DNA of 64,000 nucleotides from positions 186,001 through 250,000 of the forward strand of contig CAOLHI010000958.1 in NCBI GenBank assembly GCA_948474755.1. Reading direction: 5' to 3'. Below, in pieces: positions 31,212 to 42,139 of the stretch; position 1 is the stretch's first letter, and every line of letters starts with the position of its first letter. A program made the position numbers and the translations under genes. This DNA is from Ctenosaura bakeri (Eukaryota; Chordata; Lepidosauria; Squamata; Iguanidae). A model generated the notes under the pieces. That model saw nothing but the letters and a program-made list of their open reading frames with translations, was not told the origin of the DNA and did no database searches.

Positions 31212-33943
31212 GATTTTAAGTAATAATTTAATAGTTAAGTATAAGCATTTACTAGAAGCTGTTTGCAACAAGGGTAGGGAACCATTTTTAGTCATTTGTA
31301 GTTTTGTTGTTGTTTTGTAGTTTAGTTTAATATTTGTATTTTTTTTTCTTTTGATAATGTATTGTGTAGTTTTTTGCATGTATTGCTTTGTTGTGTTTTA
31401 GTGTTGCTGTACTCTTTATTGTTTTTTATCTAATAAAAAAGGGGATGGGTGGGCCCTGCCTGGATTGATATCCCTCTAGACCATGTTAACTGACAACAAA
31501 GTGATATCTTAGACAAAAGTTAAGTATGACTTTAACATCTTCACTTTCCTTCTCCTGTATGATTTTTAAACATCTTTGCCTGATGAGGAAGCCAGTGAAG
31601 CTTCAAAAGCTTGCATGATGTGTTTTGTGCTTTTTAGCTGGCCCAAGAAAGGTATTGCTCAACATCCTTGCCAAATGCATGACTAAATTCTGCTTGTCCT
31701 GAAAAACTCTTAAATGCTCCTTTTTCACATGCACATACTGGGTGTACACATTTTTATTTAAAGATTCAGAAGCATGAAAGAAACGTCCTTGCCTCAAGAA
31801 GAGTACAATTTAAATTTTAAACAGCATAGGTGATAACAGCAGGATGGCAGGTGCTAGAGAGCTAAGAGGGACATGGAATGAATAGAGAAAACAGATTTTA
31901 TGTAACTACAAGTTCTGATGAATAGAATGTTGCCTATATATGGTTATGCTGGCACAGATTTGCATGACTAAACGCAGTGTGCTAAGATAAAGGGATAAGA
32001 TATTGGGATAATGAGGCTTAAGCACCAGAAGTTCTCACTAGGTAATGTTGCAACTGTGCTTTGAATGGGAGAAGAGAGACAACTCACAGCTCTCTTGCTT
32101 TTCTTCATTATTACTGGGTTCCAAAAGACACTCCTTTCTAAAAATGTAATTATCTTCTTTGGACTTCATGATCTTAAGGTCTGTAGAACCACAACACAGC
32201 CACTGGCCACACTAGCCAGGGTTGGAGTAGGGTTGTCATCTCCAGACTTGAGTATTTCCTATGTACACTTTCAGTAATTAAATTTATTGGGTCTTGGACA
32301 AAAAGGAGAAAGACATTCAGATCAATTCATGGAAAGGAGGAGGGGGAAAATGTACAATTCTGTTCTTGCAGTGTAGCAATTGAGACATACAGGCTTTGTC
32401 CCCACTTGCCAATGGGGAAGTGAGAAATGGAGACTGGGCCCGTTTCTCTTCCTTTTTTTCACACTTTACAAAGTAAACATGGGGCATAGTCTTCTGAGTG
32501 CTGGGCTTTATGGGGTGAAGATAATATAGTTAAATAACATTGCAACTCATCTTGCCACTGTGATTCTGTGGACAGTACATTGATTCTTTGTATATCCATC
32601 TGGACATAGATGCTCATGTACAGACCCTACTCAACCATGTCATTTACTGAGTAGTTCTGGGGAAGTTGAAATTTTTGAGTGAACCAGTCAGACGAGTTTG
32701 TTGTGAAAGTAAAGTGGGATAGCCTGTACACCTCGGTCTCAATTTCTCACTTGCAAAAAACGATATAAACCAAAAGCAGAGTCAATGGGACACGGATTAT
32801 AGAACTTAATTGGTCAGTTGAGGAGAAATTGGAAGCAAGGTGTGGTAGATGTCTCAGAAAAGATACTTGAGGAATCTCTAACTGATCCATTTTTTAAAAT
32901 TTTTTTGTGAGGGGCCAAAGAAAGAAATGGCAGGGTAAGTACTCCCCTATAGGTTATGATAGCAGTAAATTTTGCTTGGCATTCCTAGATATCATTATGT
33001 CTGAGACAGAGTTTGGGCAAGTAGGGATTGACTGGGATTTTCCCACTCATGCAATGACATTTTAATGGGTGCTGTTTTAGCAAGCAGATTTAGACTCATT
33101 TGGCCTCTTACCTGAATTTTCGCCAAGTATAATGACAAGCCGGCAAAGGTAATAATTTGTGAGTCAAAATTTGAGTCAGATGTGGTTGTTCTATTCTTAA
33201 TTTATTTCTCCAGTTGGGCTTTCAGAAGAGAAGGAAGTGGTGTGTGGGGTAACCTTTTCACTGTCAGAGGAATGATTTCTTATGTGCAAGGGTTTTCCCT
33301 CCAACTCTGCTTCTTTTTTTTTTGGAGGGGGGAATATAACACTGAATGTCAGCCAGTCCAATATTAATCACATCTGATTGCAGACTTTTATCAGTGGAGG
33401 AGCACAGGACAGGAATTCAGTTGTCATGATCAGTACCCTATCCACTTTTGTCTAATTATTTCAGTCAGCAGAAGCTGTTCAGATTATTTTTACATCTACA
33501 ACACTCTCACAGTTTTCTGGGAAGTTGCTGTTTTCAGCATGACTCAAAAGATTCTGAAATGGAACCAGAATTGACACACAAAGTGTGCCCTCCAAACCAC
33601 AGCAGTGATTCTCAGTTGATTTTAAAAAAAAAATGAAAAATGAAAAATGGCTTCGCATGAGAACCAGATCCTGCTTCATGGCAGGTTGTTGCTGCCCAGA
33701 GAGGCAAAAAAGATGATTATCACTCTCAGATACTCCATTAGTAGCATTTGAGGGATGGATTTTTTTTCCAAATTGCATCTCAAAGGTGAAGTATTTCTAA
33801 ATGGGGCTTTGATAGGGCTGGCCTGGTAATAAAATATATTAGCAAAAGCCTTGAAGCTTAGAAGACTACTATTTGACTGCAAGGAGCACAGATAGAAGTA
33901 GCAGTGTTGCTGTGGAAGTTGCAGGCCAAACATGTGTTAGGAC
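31212..33943. other. Intergenic DNA, no gene seen
   Basis: AT-rich unique DNA. A T/G-rich stretch at 31290-31440 ends in CTAATAAAAAAGGGG, which resembles a processed 3' end but shows no gene or target duplication. No RNA gene or recognised interspersed repeat. Confidence 0.35.
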
Positions 33944-33946
33944 TAG

Positions 33947-34888
33947 GGCCCTTTCCATGTGATGCACCCAACCCACCATGGGGACAAGAGAAGGGTGGGG
34001 ATTATGGCTGATGTTTTCCTGGACCCATCCTTCTCCTCTCCCTAGGCAGCAGAATCACACCACAAATCATTGACAGGTTTTCCCCATCAATGACTGGTGA
34101 TTGCTCTGCCCCCCTACCACACGCCCACACTTACCTTTGCTGCAGAGTGTCATGCCCTGCCTTGGAGACCGTGGCAGTGAGGAGGAGGATTCTAACTTTG
34201 AGGCAGAGGCTTCCCCACAGGCTGAAGCGTCCCCAGAAGCTGGTCCAGAGGGAGTTAATACACAACAACAACAAGGGCCTGAGCCAGAGGAACAAATAGA
34301 GGAAGATATAGCTGACACACCTACCTTGCAGCAGAGATGCCACGAAAGGGAGGGCTTGTGTCACTCGGCCCATGTAAGTAGCAAGTGAGCCCTAATGAGG
34401 GCACACCTGTGATGACAGCATCCATAGATGAAAGAGGGTTCCAGCTGGCCTTTCCTCCCAGGGTCAGCAACTGGTCTCTTTGGCCCTGAAATCCTATGTT
34501 ATGCTCTTGGAGCTGGTTGTCTTGGAACTCTGCCTGTTAGGACCACAGTTTGGATTTGCCCCTTTGGATTTGTTTGCTCTAGGCTTCCTTTCTGTTTGGA
34601 CATTCTCTGACTCTCGCCTCATAAGCAGGAGCTGTGCTTCTTGTGATTTACTGCCTGCTTTGCCGCGGACATGACATAGAGATCCTGGAAGTGTAATGGC
34701 TGTGCTTCCTGTCCCAGAGACAGTACCCAGCTGCACTGTCAAAGAAAGAGGCATGGACATCATGCTTCCTGGTTCCTACAGGCAGATGATGCAAAGAGAA
34801 GCACTCCATTGCACTCCTCTCCCAGGAGAGCCACTGCCACCAGCATCACTGGATGCTGCTATGACAGAAGTAAGCTGTGGAAAGGGCC
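33947..34888 (+). mobile_element. GGCC element, group B (copy B2), carrying a solo LTR
   Basis: It starts GGCCCTTTCCATG and ends GCTGTGGAAAGGGCC with TAG on both flanks (33944-33946, 34889-34891). About 410 bp of element sequence remain when the LTR at 34148-34676 is removed. The interior phrases CATCAATGACTGG, CTTACCTTTGCTGCAGAG and CTCTCCCAGGAGAG match 30782 and the reverse of 53551. Confidence 0.88.
34148..34676 (+). mobile_element. Solo LTR (529 bp) inside group B element
   Basis: The ends are TGTCATG and CATGACA, a perfect 7-bp inverse with TG...CA. The flanks are CAGAG (34143-34147) and TAGAG (34677-34681), a 5-bp duplication with one change. The uninterrupted target exists in the copy at 53551, where the same site reads GCTGCAGAGATCC in reverse. 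Plus orientation is chosen because TGTCATG followed by an open frame also starts the LTR at 38210-39204. That frame here (ATG at 34151, 79 codons) is rich in Glu, Ala, Pro and Gln. I see no AATAAA, so orientation is tentative. Confidence 0.8.
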
Positions 34889-34891
34889 TAG

Positions 34892-35617
34892 GAGTCCAAA
34901 AAAAGCACACAAATCCACTCTAGAGGATCATGGGTACTGCCTGCTTGCTTCCTGAGATCACAAAAGAACTGTACAGACATAATTTCTCACCAAAGATACA
35001 GATGAAGTTTTGATTATAAAGGCCTGTCTTTAGGTCAGACTTCTACCAAAGATAAGGTGCACTGAAACTTCCCCTGTCCACACAGTCTTAGTATGAGACA
35101 GGATGAAGGAGTGGTCTAAGTCAGTGTTTAATCTATTGTTGGTACATTTTTTTATTCTTTTATTTTTTTTTGCCAGGGGTTAGGATGAGGGTTCCAGCTG
35201 GGATATCTTGTCTCTTTTATCAAAATAACTTGGTTGACTGTGGGGACTATGTACATTGAACTGAGTGTTTAAAGACATTGGCTGCCCTATCATAGGCAGC
35301 AAAATATCTTGAGCTGATCTTAATCTCAGCTGTTCTGTTCATCTGAATATTTAGTTGTTAGGAACCTCAAGACGAGTTCTTGAGATCCTGCATCACCCAC
35401 ATAACTATGAAAATAGAGTTCCATTGTGGGTGTGTCTGATGATACCACACACCCAAAATCTGTCTTTTCAGCCTGGCAGAACCCCAACTGAAGTGTTTCC
35501 AAGGTACTGGAAATAATGGGAAGTGATTGCTGCAGTGGTCTATACACTTATGAACAGGGAAGTGGAAAGGTCCTTCAGGGCCCTTCTACAACTGCTTGTC
35601 CCAAGGTGCCCCATGAC
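34892..35617. other. Intergenic DNA, possible old LINE scrap
   Basis: Mostly unique. The stretch around 35460-35545 (GCCTGGCAGAACCCCAAC...) has the feel of a decayed L2-like antisense segment, but the match is too weak to call. Confidence 0.3.
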
Positions 35618-35620
35618 TGA

Positions 35621-36021
35621 GGCCCTTTTTGCAAAATGGCCTTGGGAGCATCACATTCCACATGACATCCTTGCAATTATAAGACACTCTTGAGGCCATT
35701 AGGCCGTGATCACGCATTATATCATTTTTGGCTCATTGCCAAAAATGTTCTGTGATCGCACATACCTCCTGTGCCCCACCAGCATTTACCTTGTGTGCAG
35801 AGGCTCTGGATGCACAGCCATCGTGCTTCCTCCCCCAGCACAGCCTGGGAAAGTACCCAGCTGTGCTGTGGAAGGAAGGGGCGGAGCCCTCACACTTCCT
35901 TCCAGCCAGCACGGAGCTGGTGCAGAGGGGAACTGGAGGGGACGTAAGTGTCTCTTGCAAGAGGCTTCTCATGTGATTCCCTCACGATGACACCAGAACG
36001 AGGTAAGGTGCGAAAAGGGCC
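35621..36021 (-). mobile_element. GGCC element, group A (copy A5), inverted
   Basis: 401 bp, starts GGCCCTTTTTGCAAAATGG and ends GGTGCGAAAAGGGCC. Flanks are TGA (35618-35620) and TAA (36022-36024). Same internal orientation as the copy at 20689. Confidence 0.83.
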
Positions 36022-36024
36022 TAA

Positions 36025-37039
36025 GAGAGTACTGCCATCATTTCCCCATGTTCTGATGTCTTATACCTCAGGAATGGCTCACTCAGGGAACTTTCTGGCT
36101 GAAAAGGTAGGGTTTCTGGTGGGGGGCATGGTTGGTTACTCATGACCATATATCTCAATGTCCAGCAGGTGTGAGATTGTAAATCTGGCTTACACTAATA
36201 ATTGTTGAAAGGGATATCAGCTGACTATTGCCCTCCCCCCCCCAAATCCTAAAGCAGAAGTGCGGAAAGTATTACCATAGTCTGCATGTGCTCCAATTCA
36301 CCACAATTCCTTGACACTTCTCCCTTTTAAAACTAAATAAAAGATTCATTGCAGGGGCAATTTTGCTAAGTTTTTCCCTCTAATATATTTGGGGGGTATA
36401 ACAAAATTGACTCCCACACCCCAGATAATACTGGACTAGGCCTACCAGTGATTTGTCTCAGTATAAATCAGCTTCTTACGAGACCATACATCTCACAAAC
36501 TGTGAGGGCAAACTGACCAACTGACCTATGCACCTATATACCTTGCTGCCCAGGGGTTTAACTCTTGTTGGGCAACTTCAAAGTTCCTCCTTATGAAACA
36601 TTATATTTAAATAAGATTCTGAGAGCTGTTCAAATAGGACTGTCCTCTGTAAAAACAGCACATATGGCAAGTCTATAGACAACCTACTCCTGACCTAAAA
36701 CCTTGCAATGTTTACTGCTCAGGCCTGCCTGACCTGCAGATCCCTACCAGTGTGGTTTTGCTCAGGCTAAGCTACCTTAATTGCCTTTGGAAGCTTAGAT
36801 AGCAAATATTTTGTAACACCAAGGCTGTAGTAAACAGAAAGCCAAGAGAAATTTGAGGATGTTGATCCTGTAGTAATAACAAACAGTTGTATGTAAAGGT
36901 CTGTTGGCTATATTGGGTCATGTTGGGACCCAATTTCCCATATTAAAAAATATAGGATGCTGATAGATGATGGATGGTAGATGACAGATAGATAGATAGA
37001 GAGACAGATAGCTAGACAGAGTCTTTATACAGAACTCTG
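36025..37039. other. Intergenic DNA, no gene seen
   Basis: Unique DNA with a C10 run near 36234 and a degenerate (AGAT)n tract at 36961-37020. Confidence 0.4.
36961..37020. repeat. Degenerate (AGAT)n/(AGAC)n microsatellite
   Basis: ACAGATAGATAGATAGAGAG with flanking GATGATGGATGG variants. Confidence 0.75.
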
Positions 37040-37310
37040 TGTGAGAACTGACTGTGCTCTTTGAAAGTGGTGACTACTTATGCGTCATGAAAAAGGACGG
37101 AGTGCATCGCCAAAAATGAGAGCAGATTTGCATAAATTTTGCATGAGCTGATTTATAGCTGAAAGTTCAGATTTAGAAAGGGCTGCTGCAATTTATGCGG
37201 AAATACAATACATTTCACTGTTGTGGGGAAAAATGTGATGCTCATGGCTAACAGTGCACTTGGTTAAATGAGTAATGTGCAAATAAAATTTTCTTTCTTT
37301 TTTTTCAATT
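37040..37310. other. Candidate conserved non-coding block
   Basis: Repeat-free sequence of mixed AT motifs: ATTTGCATAAATTTTGCATG near 37128, GCTGATTTATAGC near 37148, CTGCAATTTATGCGG near 37186 and ATTTGCACATTACTC on the minus strand near 37270. Octamer- and homeodomain-like words are dense. Function is not shown by the sequence. Confidence 0.3.
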
Positions 37311-38144
37311 ACTCTGACCAAAGTAAGTGTCCTATGCTGGTGAGGGAATGATATTAAACTTCCCTCTTCTTGATAATTTTTGGATGTGCTTTCACCCTTC
37401 TCACATGGGAGCAGAGAATAAATGAAATTAGAGCCTATTTGCAGTGATGACTATGGCATGGCTCATAGTTTGAGACCCAGTCTGCTGTACAGGTACTAAT
37501 TGTTGAAGTGGAGCTTCAAGGTCCCTACATGCCTTTCCAATGGTTCCTGGACTAACGCTATAAAGTAGGACACATGGCTACCTTATATGGCCTTGTGAAA
37601 GAATCTCCCACATTAATAAGGTGTTCTGTGAATGAGTAATAGTAACATAGTGTCCTTGATAACATAAATTTTGTGTAAATAGTACAGTGTGAATTAGACA
37701 AACAGTTCTGTTTAGGAGTCAAATAATAGTTTTGGTGACAAAAATGTTTCTTTCAAGATGAGACGTGCATATGTAGAAGTACTTTAGAACTATTTCCTCA
37801 AAACTATTATTGTTAATAGCTTCTTGAATCAGAAGTCTTTATAAATGGAAAGAGAAAGATATCCTGGCAATAAGAGAATGGAAGATCAAAGTCTGGCAAG
37901 TGGGATTTATATGGAAACTAACCAACATTATTAGAATTAAGGAACATGTAGATGGAAAGACAGTTATATTGAAAAACTGTCCCTTCTTGCTATTTTTGGA
38001 ATTAAAAAGTGCAGAATAGGGTACAACATATGGCTTGTGGACATGACTATAAGAAGAAAGACTGTGTAAGGCAGGTGTAGAAAACATTTGGTTCTCCCTA
38101 TAACGTTCTCCTGATGCCCTTGACGACTAGGCCAGATGGGAAAT
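37311..38144. other. Intergenic DNA, no feature seen
   Basis: AT-rich unique DNA without recognised repeats. Minus frames at 37839-38161 have no recognisable domain. Confidence 0.35.
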
Positions 38145-38209
38145 ATAGGCCCTTTCCACACCCTAGCTTTTTTCTGAAGTCATCTGGTGAGGATCCTGGC
38201 AGTGGCTCT

Positions 38210-39204
38210 TGTTGGCGACGGGCGGAGGCCAAGCAAACGCGGGGCGAGCGGCTGGAGCTGACAGTGTTTATTGGCAGTCAGTAAACAGAGGATTACAGCA
38301 CCCCCACAGGCAAGCCCCAGCACAAACGTAAATCAGTCTCAAAGCAAAGGCTAAGTCCCAAAGTAAAAGCAGGCTACTTCCTAAAGCAAAGAAAGGGTTA
38401 CTTCACCCAAGCAAAGACCAAGTGCTCAGCCGCCAGGGAGGCCGGACGCAGTTGCTGGAGGGAGGGGCTGGATCCGGACACCGGCAGAGGAGGACGCGGA
38501 AAACCGACGGTTGTTGCTCCATGGTCCTCCCCTCCCAGCGCCTGTCCTAAGTAGCTCCCTGGCCCAGCGGCAACCAATCAGGTCTGGGCTCACAGCTGAG
38601 AGCCATCAGCCTGCTGCCTGGTCTCACAGCTGAGAGCTCTCAGCCCACAACCGCTTCTCCAGCAGCCGCCAGGACCGGCGGACTGCCTGCTTCCCCTGCC
38701 GCCGTTGCTGGAATGTGGGAGGAGGGGCGGCAGTCTCCTCCGAATTGGAGACATGGGGGGGCGGAGCCCCGGAATGAAGCTGGGGCCTGCCCTCCCCGGC
38801 AAGCCTGCAGGCGCCCCGCCCGCTGGGGTGAGCCCTGAGCCGGCCTCAGCACTGCTAACAGGCCCGTCTGCATCGGTGGTGGCCTCCGTGGCGTCCAGGC
38901 CTCCCCCTGCATCGCGGCAGCCTCCGCGGCATCCAGGCCTCCCCCCGCATCGACGGCGTCCTGCGCGGCGTCCGGGCTTAGACCTGCGTTGGTGGCAGCG
39001 GCCTCCGCGGCGTCTGGGCCTCCCCCTGTGTCGGCGGCAGCAGCCTCCGCGGCATCTGGGCCTCCCCCTGTGTCGGCGGCAGTGGCCTCCGCGGCGTCCG
39101 GGCCTCCTCCCACGTTGGTGGCAGGGGGCTCCGCGGCGTCCAGACCTACCCCCGCTTCGAAAGCGGCCTCCGAGGCGGTGACGGGCCCAGCCAGGCCCAT
39201 GACA
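38210..39204 (-). mobile_element. Solo LTR (995 bp) with U3 minisatellite, minus strand
   Basis: On the plus strand it starts TGTTGGCGACGG and ends GGCCCATGACA (TG...CA). It is flanked by exact GCTCT duplications (38205-38209, 39205-39209). The uninterrupted target is in the 53551 copy (GTGGCTCTCCCAGG). On the minus strand the LTR begins TGTCATG, has inverted-CCAAT GATTGGTT (plus near 38570) and ends with AATAAA (plus TTTATTGG near 38270) about 60 bp before its 3' end. These mark U3, promoter and polyadenylation zones in the right order. Gypsy-type is likely but not proven. No internal retroelement genes are left. Confidence 0.88.
38880..39180. repeat. GC-rich 42-bp minisatellite in LTR U3
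   Basis: About seven degenerate units of roughly 42 bp (14 codons), each with GCCTCCGCGGCGTC and GGGCCTCCCCCTGTGTC. Because 42 is a multiple of three, frames stay open on both strands (158-228 codons). On the LTR sense strand the repeat reads as GGGPDAAEAAAADT-like units following the ATG that directly follows the LTR start. Confidence 0.85.
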
Positions 39205-39549
39205 GCTCTGCTGGGAGAGGAGCACAACTGAAGCTCTCCTCTCTGCACTGGCTTGCTCCCTTGGAAGAGAGCACAATGGCCATGTCTCTTCCTTCCTTTT
39301 GTAGCACAGCTGGGTACTTTCTGGACATCATGTATCTAGGGCTTCCTCAGGAGACATATGTGTAGTGGGATGGTGGTGCGATTGTGGGTCACTCACAGGG
39401 AAAACCTGTCAGTGATTTAACCTGTGATAGTGCCATTTGGGGATGGAAGAAGGACGGGGCTGTGATGAGGTAATGCAGAAGTGTCACCACGGTCCTGTCC
39501 TTCTCTTGTCCCCATGGTGGGATAGGAGGGTGCTGTGGAAAGCGCCATA

Positions 39550-40219
39550 ATCTGAGCACATCTGAAGCCCATTACAAGGCAATTATCTGCTGTTGAGGGT
39601 AATAATGTTAATGACAATAGAACCAGAGACCAGAACTTTAATGTGGTGTGAGAGTATATTATTTATAAATATGTATATATATTTTTATTTTGAGAAATGA
39701 TTTTTACTGACAAAATTTACAGATGATGGAAATAAGCTCAGAATTGGCATTCATTCTATATAAGAGTGAGGAAAGAATACCTCTTCTGTCATTAACACTT
39801 GCTTCCCAGACTATAACGGGTTATAGTCTAAATGAGAAACAGATCGCATGGTAAAGCTGTTTTGTGACCTTTCATACTGCAGTGTGGTGGGGGGACTGGA
39901 TGCCATGACTGAATTTTCCTGCCTACACACAGGCAATTGGGCATTTAAGGGAAAACTTGTAGTTGTGGAAGATTAGTTATCCATTTGCAGAGATATTTTT
40001 TTCTGGGTGGGTGGGTAAGAAAGCTAGGAATTCAAAGATGCTGCTCCCTATCCTGCCTGAAGTGACATAACACAGACATAGTTTTAGCACATGACTATGT
40101 GTTTGTGTAGCCCAGCTGATAGATACTTGAAATCAAATCACAACAAACTTATTCAATAATGGAGTTGCAAAATGCCTTTCCTTTGACCCATCCTTTAATA
40201 ATAACTGATCATAAATATT
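39550..40219. other. Intergenic DNA, no gene seen
   Basis: AT-rich unique DNA with no recognised repeat. Confidence 0.35.
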
Positions 40220-40480
40220 GTAGCAGAAAAAAAAATAACATCAGATTTGAACAGTAATATTTATGAGGGAGGGAGTAGGTGAAAAAAACAACAGTGAGAG
40301 GACATATATTTTCTAGCAAGGATTAATTGCCTATCTGATAGGAATGAAATGACGCCCTTTGGCTGTTCAGTTTTTATACTCTGTTTACTATAATGATGAC
40401 TTCAGGACAAACAGCATAATTGCAGAACTTTCCCCACATTAGAATGACCCTTAAATGACCTGCACTTCCTGATGTTGATG
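40220..40480. other. Candidate conserved non-coding block
   Basis: Repeat-free with homeodomain- and GATA-like words: AAGGATTAATTGCC near 40318, CTATCTGATAGG near 40333, AAATGACGCCC near 40347, CATAATTGCAG near 40414. The texture suggests a vertebrate enhancer. Only cross-species alignment could show that. Confidence 0.3.
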
Positions 40481-42119
40481 AGATGGTGAAAAGACCATGA
40501 AGGTGCTGAGAAGTCTTCTCTTCTGTTCTATGAACTTTCAGAATCATATAATGTTGTGATGTTGCAAGAATCTCTAATAAATGAAGTATGCTGATTAGTC
40601 ACACACACAAAATAACATACGTAAGTGTTGTTGAGGCCTAATTGTTTGGATTGTGATCTGGAAGAAACTGGTGAACAGTCACAGAATGTGGACACTGCAT
40701 TCGGATAACATTTGGTTTGAATTTTTTCCCTTCTTCCTCTATACACAGGATGACTCTGGTCATCATAACAGGCTTTTGCTTGTTCTTACATCACTTCAAA
40801 ATTAAGTTTCAAATTTTGTAGTAGTCTTGGAGTGTAATCATATGTGGATATAAGGCTGTGAGGTATGAAATGGCATTGCTGGAAATCTTAATATATGTCT
40901 TTAGAAATGAAATGCTAATAGGGTGGGTGGTGGAGGATGTAGAAATTAAGTAAGATGTATAGGAGTGTGATAGAGTTGGCACCAACTGCTCTTGAATCCA
41001 TGCCCCTGTTTCCTTGTCCTGTTTTTTTTTTTTTCCTGATAAAACCTCATAGAAATAATGGTGTGGATTACAAATTCTTATATGTACAAGAAGGTTCCTT
41101 GCTCTTCCCATCTCTCGGGACTGAGTATTTCTTGTTGAAACTTAAACATGCCTTAAACTCTAACTTTGTAGCTGATAATATGGTTGCTTCTCTTCCCAGT
41201 CATCTTTGCTTGTGCCTCAGATTGTTTTGCAATTTGTTCTTTCTCTCATAGACACTCCTGACCCTGCCTAGAGAGCAGTGCTAAGCATGTGCAGTTAATG
41301 ATTCATGAAATTGTTTGGGATTACTCTTGTTTATATGCTTGATGCCTCTTTTGTTTTTCACCATTTGAATCTCACAATGACACCATTTTGCAAGAACAGC
41401 AAATTGGCCTTGGGGTTTGTGCAACACAGAAAGAGAGAGAGAGATGATGCTACTAATGAAAGTCTTGAGCAGCTATCCACCATCTGTTCCTGGAATCAGT
41501 CTCCTCTGATGACGACTTTTGTCAGCACTTGTGTGTAATCTCCATGATATCTGGAGGAATCACATGGTGGAGAATACAAAGGTGGCGTCCACTGACGGTA
41601 ACAACATATTCATGGAATGTAGGAATACAGAGATATGATGACGACAACAGTAGCTTTAATAATATGTGCCTAAACTAGGGTGTGATTGATAGGGAAGCAT
41701 GCCACTTTTGGATTGACAAGACCTGAATAAATAGTAGAGCTTGGCCTTTTGCTGTTGACTTACCAGCAAAAACTGTCTTTACTTAAACTATTCAGCTCCC
41801 AACTTAAGCCTCTGACTTCATGGACCTTTATCTGGAGAACTTTTAGGACTAAATTTGGTTGTGGTCACTGAGAAACCCAGTCTGGCTCGACTAATGATGA
41901 CTTGACAGAAGAACTCACAGCAGAAGGCAGGACTTTATGGCCTTTGAGCTCTATCCAGGCTTGCCTTTATGAAACAGACTGTATTTAAATCTCCCGATAA
42001 GCTGAATTTATCATCCCCCCCCCCAATGTATTAGGTCATTCACCACATTGTCACTGACAGCAGGAATCTGATGAAACAATTATTGTCCTATAATAATGTG
42101 GGTCTCTTGCTTGACACAG
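40481..42119. other. Intergenic DNA, no gene seen
   Basis: Unique AT-rich DNA with homopolymer runs (T13 near 41023, C10 near 42016). The frames at 40809-41111 and 40955-41251 have no recognisable domain. Confidence 0.35.
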
Positions 42120-42139
42120 TGTACCCTTAATTTGATCTG

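Larger units (their letters stand above)
38148..39546 (-). mobile_element. GGCC element, group B (copy B3), carrying a solo LTR
   Basis: It starts GGCCCTTTCCACACC and ends GCTGTGGAAAGCGCC with ATA on both flanks (38145-38147, 39547-39549). Collinear with 53551 (TGGCAGTGGCTCT...GGGAGAGGAGC...GTGGGATAGG). About 400 bp of its own sequence remain when the LTR and its duplicated target are removed. Confidence 0.88.

Noticed and set aside
38590..39276. 228-, 202- and 158-codon frames
   Set aside because: All lie on the 42-bp minisatellite of the solo LTR. Open frames on opposite strands of the same repeat cannot all be genes. The one starting at the LTR end is reported as a finding, not as a gene.
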